Part shown: piece by piece, positions 58,335 to 64,000 of the stretch | Layout of the letters: the number at the start of each line of letters is the position of its first letter | How positions within the stretch are numbered: the first letter of the stretch is position 1 | Origin: Diatrype stigma | Taxonomy: Eukaryota > Ascomycota > Sordariomycetes > Xylariales > Diatrypaceae | Direction: 5' to 3' | NCBI GenBank assembly: GCA_022225965.2 | Contig: JAKJXP020000104.1 | Coordinates: 92,295-156,294 of the forward strand | DNA length: 64,000 nucleotides | Notes under the pieces: generated by a model | Database searches by the model: none | Seen by the model: the letters and a program-made list of their open reading frames with translations, nothing else | What the model was told of the DNA's origin: nothing | Position numbers and translations under genes: made by a program

Positions 58335-59085
58335 AACGATGACGAATAGACTCGTGATATATGTGATTGGGAGTGGGGAAAGTGTAAGGACAGGTAGAGA
58401 TCTAAGGGGGGATGGAGAGGGAAGATGTCAAATCGAATGAAAATGACTTGGTCGAGTTATTCAAAAGAAGCCCTTGGAATGTGCTGGGGAGGGATGAAGT
58501 TACTTATGAGGTTACTTAAACAACCTTGAATCATTGAATGACACTGCTGTGGCATGCCAAGAGTCCCAGGAAACGCACCAATTAGGCAGATGTCGCGGTC
58601 TGTCGCGTTCTACAGGTGGGCCTACAAGGGAGTCCATTGCAGGCAGTCGCGAGCTCAGGTGACTTCCAGCTCAGTTACCCCAGATGCTTCAAGCTGAAAC
58701 GATTAAGCTAGTACCTAGATTAGGTAAATGCCTCGAAGCTGCCTAGAGTTTACTTACAGCCCTGGAGGAGTGCCTACTAGCTCACTTGTACTAGGTATGT
58801 AGGTACATGTAGTAGGTAGTTACCTAATATGTCATTGGCATCGGTAGGTATGCTATTAAGACCTCCTGTATGTATAATACCAGGCCCGAGAACCCCGATC
58901 GGAAAACCTAAAGCCGAGATCTAGAGCTCATGCGAATGTGGCCAGATCGGACCAGTGACAATCCGCGGATTACTGAGTTTGCCATTACAATTTTTGTCAA
59001 TATAAGGACACGAAACCTGCTGTCTGCACGTTCCAAGAAACTCCCTAGCAACTAATCCGGATCGCAATTCAACTACGCTCACGGA
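58335..59085. other. Divergent promoter region of Ku70 and ferrochelatase
   Basis: A 751-bp spacer between two start codons pointing away from each other. It contains several TAGGTA/TACCTA elements (58710-58850). No gene seen. Confidence 0.55.
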
Positions 59086-60485
<1,400 letters not shown>

Positions 60486-62039
60486 GATTGATGAACTGGT
60501 CCTATAAGATGAACTGGTCTGGCGACAAATAGCGTTGTATCATTACTTGCTACTTATATATTATTATATACGCACTTTGCTTTATATACGCACTTTGCTT
60601 TATATACGCACTTTGCTTTTGGGATATAGTTAGCAGAAAGAATATTCGAGGCCTGTTACTGGCAGGGTCCGAGGTCTCCTTGACTGCTTAGATATTAGTA
60701 AGATGCCGGATGCGTATAGGGCATAGGGCAGCACCCAACAGACTGGAGCGCCCACTACTTAAGTACCTACGTACATAGTTACGCACTCGACCAATTGTGT
60801 TGAACCGGACTTTGGAAAGCTCCAATTGGGCGAAATCCTCGGTGATTGCGGACTTGGGTTCGAAAGCTTCCCGAACCTCTTTCGAGCTGATAAATCACTT
60901 CCGCTATTATGCGACTATTGTAAAAGTGCCTGAGTACATACCTACCTAGGTACCTCGATACCCCCCACGATGCATCATGCGTCATCGTCACTGCGAGCAA
61001 TTAGAATTGACCAATAATCCACCGTTTTTTCTATTCCCATACAACCTCACTTCAGGATACCTACCACATGATGTAGCACTTACATGCGCCTGCATCATTG
61101 CTGAATGCGCTCTCAGAGTCCAGCAAGGGACTTAAGGATAGCAAGAACGTTAGATAAAGATTAGGTATATATATACATACCCACTTCGCACTACCTATGA
61201 GCTATTCAAGGCTGTCGAGGGTACTTCGTACAATACAGCACCTATTTGGGATTCTGGCAGCCTGGAATCCGGGATCCTAGGGCTTGTGCTGGTAGTTTCG
61301 CTGACGTGGTAACTTGTAAGGCCGAGACGCCCAATCAAGCAGGACCGCGAATTCCAAACCCCTGTTCTGCGACACTGCATCATCGACGTTTCCTCCGGCC
61401 CACTCACTCCCAGAGATAAGTAATTATGATGAGATATGATTATGGGAACTGGGAGAGATCCGGCAGCCGGAACCCGTACATTGGATCCAGCTATCTTCCA
61501 CATATAAACCAACAAAGTACGTAACTTGGGTGATTATTTATTACTAGTATGATCGACCTTGCAACTTGCAAGTAATCCCATACATACTAAGTACCTAGTC
61601 ATGATGCGTATTTGAGACACTGCCATAAGCCCTTCGTACTACTCCAGGGCCTAGTTAAATTACTTGAGCAAGCGCCGCTTAGAACGGAGCACGGCTTCCT
61701 ACTATCGCTTATACCATCATTCCCCTTACCAGGTTGTCTCATGTAAATTCTTCACCCCAAACCCTTCACTCCGTTACGTTATGGCCACGCGCTTGAATCG
61801 CCAACGATATCTACTCTCAATATAGCGATAAGAGCAGAAATACACTCTACTCGCTGAAGGAAGACAAATTCCATCGTCTGATATCCCGTAAACCCTCTCT
61901 GACACAAAGAGAGATTTGAACACGCGGCAGGAATCGCGCAGGTTCCGATAAGCGGCGCAAAGACGAGGACCAAGACCAAGATCAAGGAGCAGGCGTTACG
62001 GTCCGCGCGGGCAACGACAGCACGCCAACTCTGTTGACG
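60486..62039. other. Intergenic region with an 18-bp triple repeat
   Basis: No supported gene over 1.5 kb. It contains the tandem repeat listed separately and a CCTACCTAGGTACC palindrome near 60941-60954. The right end is presumably the promoter of the MFS gene. Confidence 0.5.
60564..60617. repeat. Three tandem copies of an 18-bp unit
   Basis: The unit TTATATACGCACTTTGCT occurs three times without gaps just downstream of ferrochelatase, probably within its 3' flank. Confidence 0.95.
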
Positions 62040-64000
62040 ATGACGAGCGAGTCGCAGCCCGGAAAGCGGGGCGGCGGGCCGATCCAGCTCATAGATACGG
62101 AGAGGGACGACTACGAGCATCCGGCGTCGGAGTCGTCGCCGTTGCTCGGCGCAGGGGCCGGACGGGACGACGCTAATACTAGTAACGGTAATGGGCCGCC
62201 GGAGCCCACCTGGGACGGCGCCGCGGATTTTGAGGGACTGCCGTGGCACAAACGACCGTCGATATACTGGCTGATCGGCCCATATTTCCTCTTCACCCTC
62301 GCATTTGGGGGCTCGCTCGTCCCGAGGCTGAATCTGTAAGATTTCCTTTCCCCCATCCTCAACCTTAAATCGGCATATAGGGGGGTTCCCGTTCCTACCG
62401 CTGCTGACCAAGAGGGGGCGGTTGCCATTACCCGATCTCATAGCATCGTCGATCTCGTGTGCCGGAACTACTTTGCGGATCGGCAGCTCGCCGACCCGGC
62501 CTTCACCTTCACGCCGGTGGTGCTCGGGGCCGACAACCCGCAGTGCAACGTTCCCGGCGTGCAGAGGGAGGTGGCGACGTTCACGCTCGTGATGAGCGTG
62601 CTGACGGGCGTGCTCAGCGCGCTGACGGCGCCGAAGCTGGGCTCGCTCTCGGACCGGTACGGCCGCAAGCGGCTGATGGTGATCGCGTCGTGCGGCGGCG
62701 TGCTCAACGAGGTCATCACCATCCTCGCGGCGCGGTTCCCCGAGGCCGTCGACTACAACTGGCTCATCCTCGGCGCCTTCTTCGACGGCGCCACGGGCTC
62801 CTTCACCGCCGGCAGCCTCCTCAGCCACTCGTACACGAGCGACTGCTCCCCGCCCTCGCGCCGCGGCGTCAACATCGGCTACCTGCACGCCTGCCTGTTC
62901 ACCGGCCTCGCCGTCGGCCCGCTCCTGGCCGGCTACTTCGTCAAGTGGACCGGCACCCTGCTCTCCATCTTCTACGTCACCCTCGCCTGCCACGTCTTCT
63001 TCATCGCCTTCATCTACCTGGCCGCGCCCGAGTCGCTGTCCAAGGCCCGCCAGAAGCTCGCCCGCGAGAAGCACCGCGCCGAGAAGGCCGCCGCCGCCGA
63101 GCGCCTACAGGCCGCGCTGCTGCCGCGGTCGTCGCCCAGCTTCCTGGACCGGGCGGGCGCAGGCATGGTGGCCGGCGGCCGCGCGGGCCGCGCCAGCCCC
63201 GCGTGGCTGACGGCGCTCCTGAGCGCCAACCCGCTGGCGCCGCTGCGGATCCTGGCGCCGGGCGGGCAGGGCAGCGGCGCCCTGCGGCGCAACATCGTCC
63301 TCCTGGCCGCCATCGACACCGTCATCCTGTCGACGGCCATGGCCGCCGGCACCGCCACCGTGCTCTACTCGGAGTACATGTTCGGCTGGGGCACGGTCGA
63401 GGCCTCGGAGTTCGTGTCCGTCACCAGCTTCGTCCGCGTCGTCGTGCTCCTGTGCCTCTTCCCCCTCGTCAACTACGTGTTCCGCGTGCGGCCGATGCGC
63501 CGCCGGCACCGGAAGCAGTGGGAGGCGGACGCGGACGCGCGGGCGAGAGCGAGGGCAGGTGGCGATGCGGGGGCAGGGACAGGGGCGGGAGTGGGGGCAA
63601 TCGTCGAAACTAACGCGGGCGCCGACAACCTGGACGTGTGGCTGATCCGCGTGGCGCTCGCGAGCGACCTCGTGGGGCTCGTCGGCTACGTGCTGGTGCG
63701 CACGCCGGTCCTGTTCGTGGCCTGCGGCGTCGTCACGGCCTGCGGCGGCATCGGCAGCGCCGTCATCCAGAGCGCCATCACCAAGCACGTGCCCGCCGAG
63801 CGCGTCGGGTCGCTGCTCGGCGCCCTCGGCCTGCTGCACGCCCTCGGCCGCGTCTTCGCCCCCATCCTGTTCAACGGCCTGTACGCCGCCACCGTCGAGT
63901 CGTTCCCCCAGGCCTTCTTCGTCCTGCTCGCCTCGCTGTTCGGGCTCGCGCTGGTCGCGAGCCTGTTCGTACGGCCGCATTGTAAGTTCTCTTTTCTCTC
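62040..64000 (+). CDS. MFS transporter (3' end beyond the window)
   Basis: Two exons, 62040-62335 and 62444-63981, are visible, and a GTAAGT donor at 63982 shows that the gene continues past the right edge. The hydrophilic N-terminus (ESSPLLGAGAGRDD, a dileucine-like vacuolar sorting type sequence) is followed by a first helix (YWLIGPYFLFTLAFGGSLVP). Exon 2 has the major-facilitator motif between helices 2 and 3 (GSLSDRYGRKRLMV) and about ten further hydrophobic helices, with a long basic loop near residues 290-360 and a second low-complexity Ala/Arg/Gly loop near 465-490. Substrate is unknown. The dileucine-like signal suggests, but does not prove, an endosomal or vacuolar site. Very high third-position GC is seen in exon 2, so opposite-strand frames are shadows. 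Confidence 0.85.

Noticed and set aside
61779..63074. 431-codon minus-strand open frame over the MFS gene
   Set aside because: Antisense to a clear transporter with major-facilitator motifs; composition is GC-driven.
62459..63613. 384-codon plus-strand frame rich in Arg and Pro
   Set aside because: Out-of-frame reading of the MFS exon.

Overview
The window is nuclear DNA of a filamentous ascomycete, most likely a sordariomycete (Pezizomycotina). The genes carry short introns of about 45-100 nt with GT..AG ends and CTAAC/CTAAG-like branch points. Coding regions are GC-rich at third positions, there is an intron-containing tRNA-Cys, and fatty acid synthase is of the fungal type, encoded as a separate alpha and beta gene. 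No bacterial operons, CRISPR arrays or viral genes were seen.

Left part (0.8-19 kb), mostly single-copy-looking genes: a PQ-loop membrane protein (+), a fungal C2H2-type protein (-), a kinase-like protein resembling kinetochore Sim4 subunit Fta2 (-), an R3H-associated protein (+), an IlvD/Edd-family dehydratase with all three Fe-S cysteines (+), a CorA-like membrane protein with two apparent compensating frameshifts (-), tRNA-Cys(GCA) with a 36-nt intron, and an SGNH hydrolase (+). A large multi-pass membrane protein of unknown function follows (19.4-21.8 kb, -).

Middle (22-28 kb): a gene-poor accessory stretch that looks like a decayed secondary-metabolite locus. It holds an O-methyltransferase whose 5' half is inverted in place relative to its 3' half, the first about 59 codons of an FAD monooxygenase, a possible BTB-type fragment, and an AflR-like C-terminal regulator with no Zn(II)2Cys6 cluster. 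About 4 kb of microsatellite-bearing DNA without a credible gene follows (28.2-32.2 kb).

Right part (32-64 kb), core metabolism and housekeeping: divergently transcribed fatty acid synthase alpha (FAS2, 1867 aa) and beta (FAS1, 2099 aa) separated by about 4.6 kb; a small Cys-rich hypothetical protein; a 1086-aa Zn(II)2Cys6 transcription factor with a 12-bp tandem repeat in its coding region; Ku70 (end joining) divergent from ferrochelatase (last step of haem synthesis); and the 5' part of an MFS transporter running off the right edge. The two FAS subunits would form the cytosolic alpha6beta6 fatty acid synthase.

Exon boundaries were read by eye from splice consensus, frame continuity and family knowledge. 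Where lengths are given, the exons sum to whole codons. No database search was possible, so family names rest on recognised motifs.
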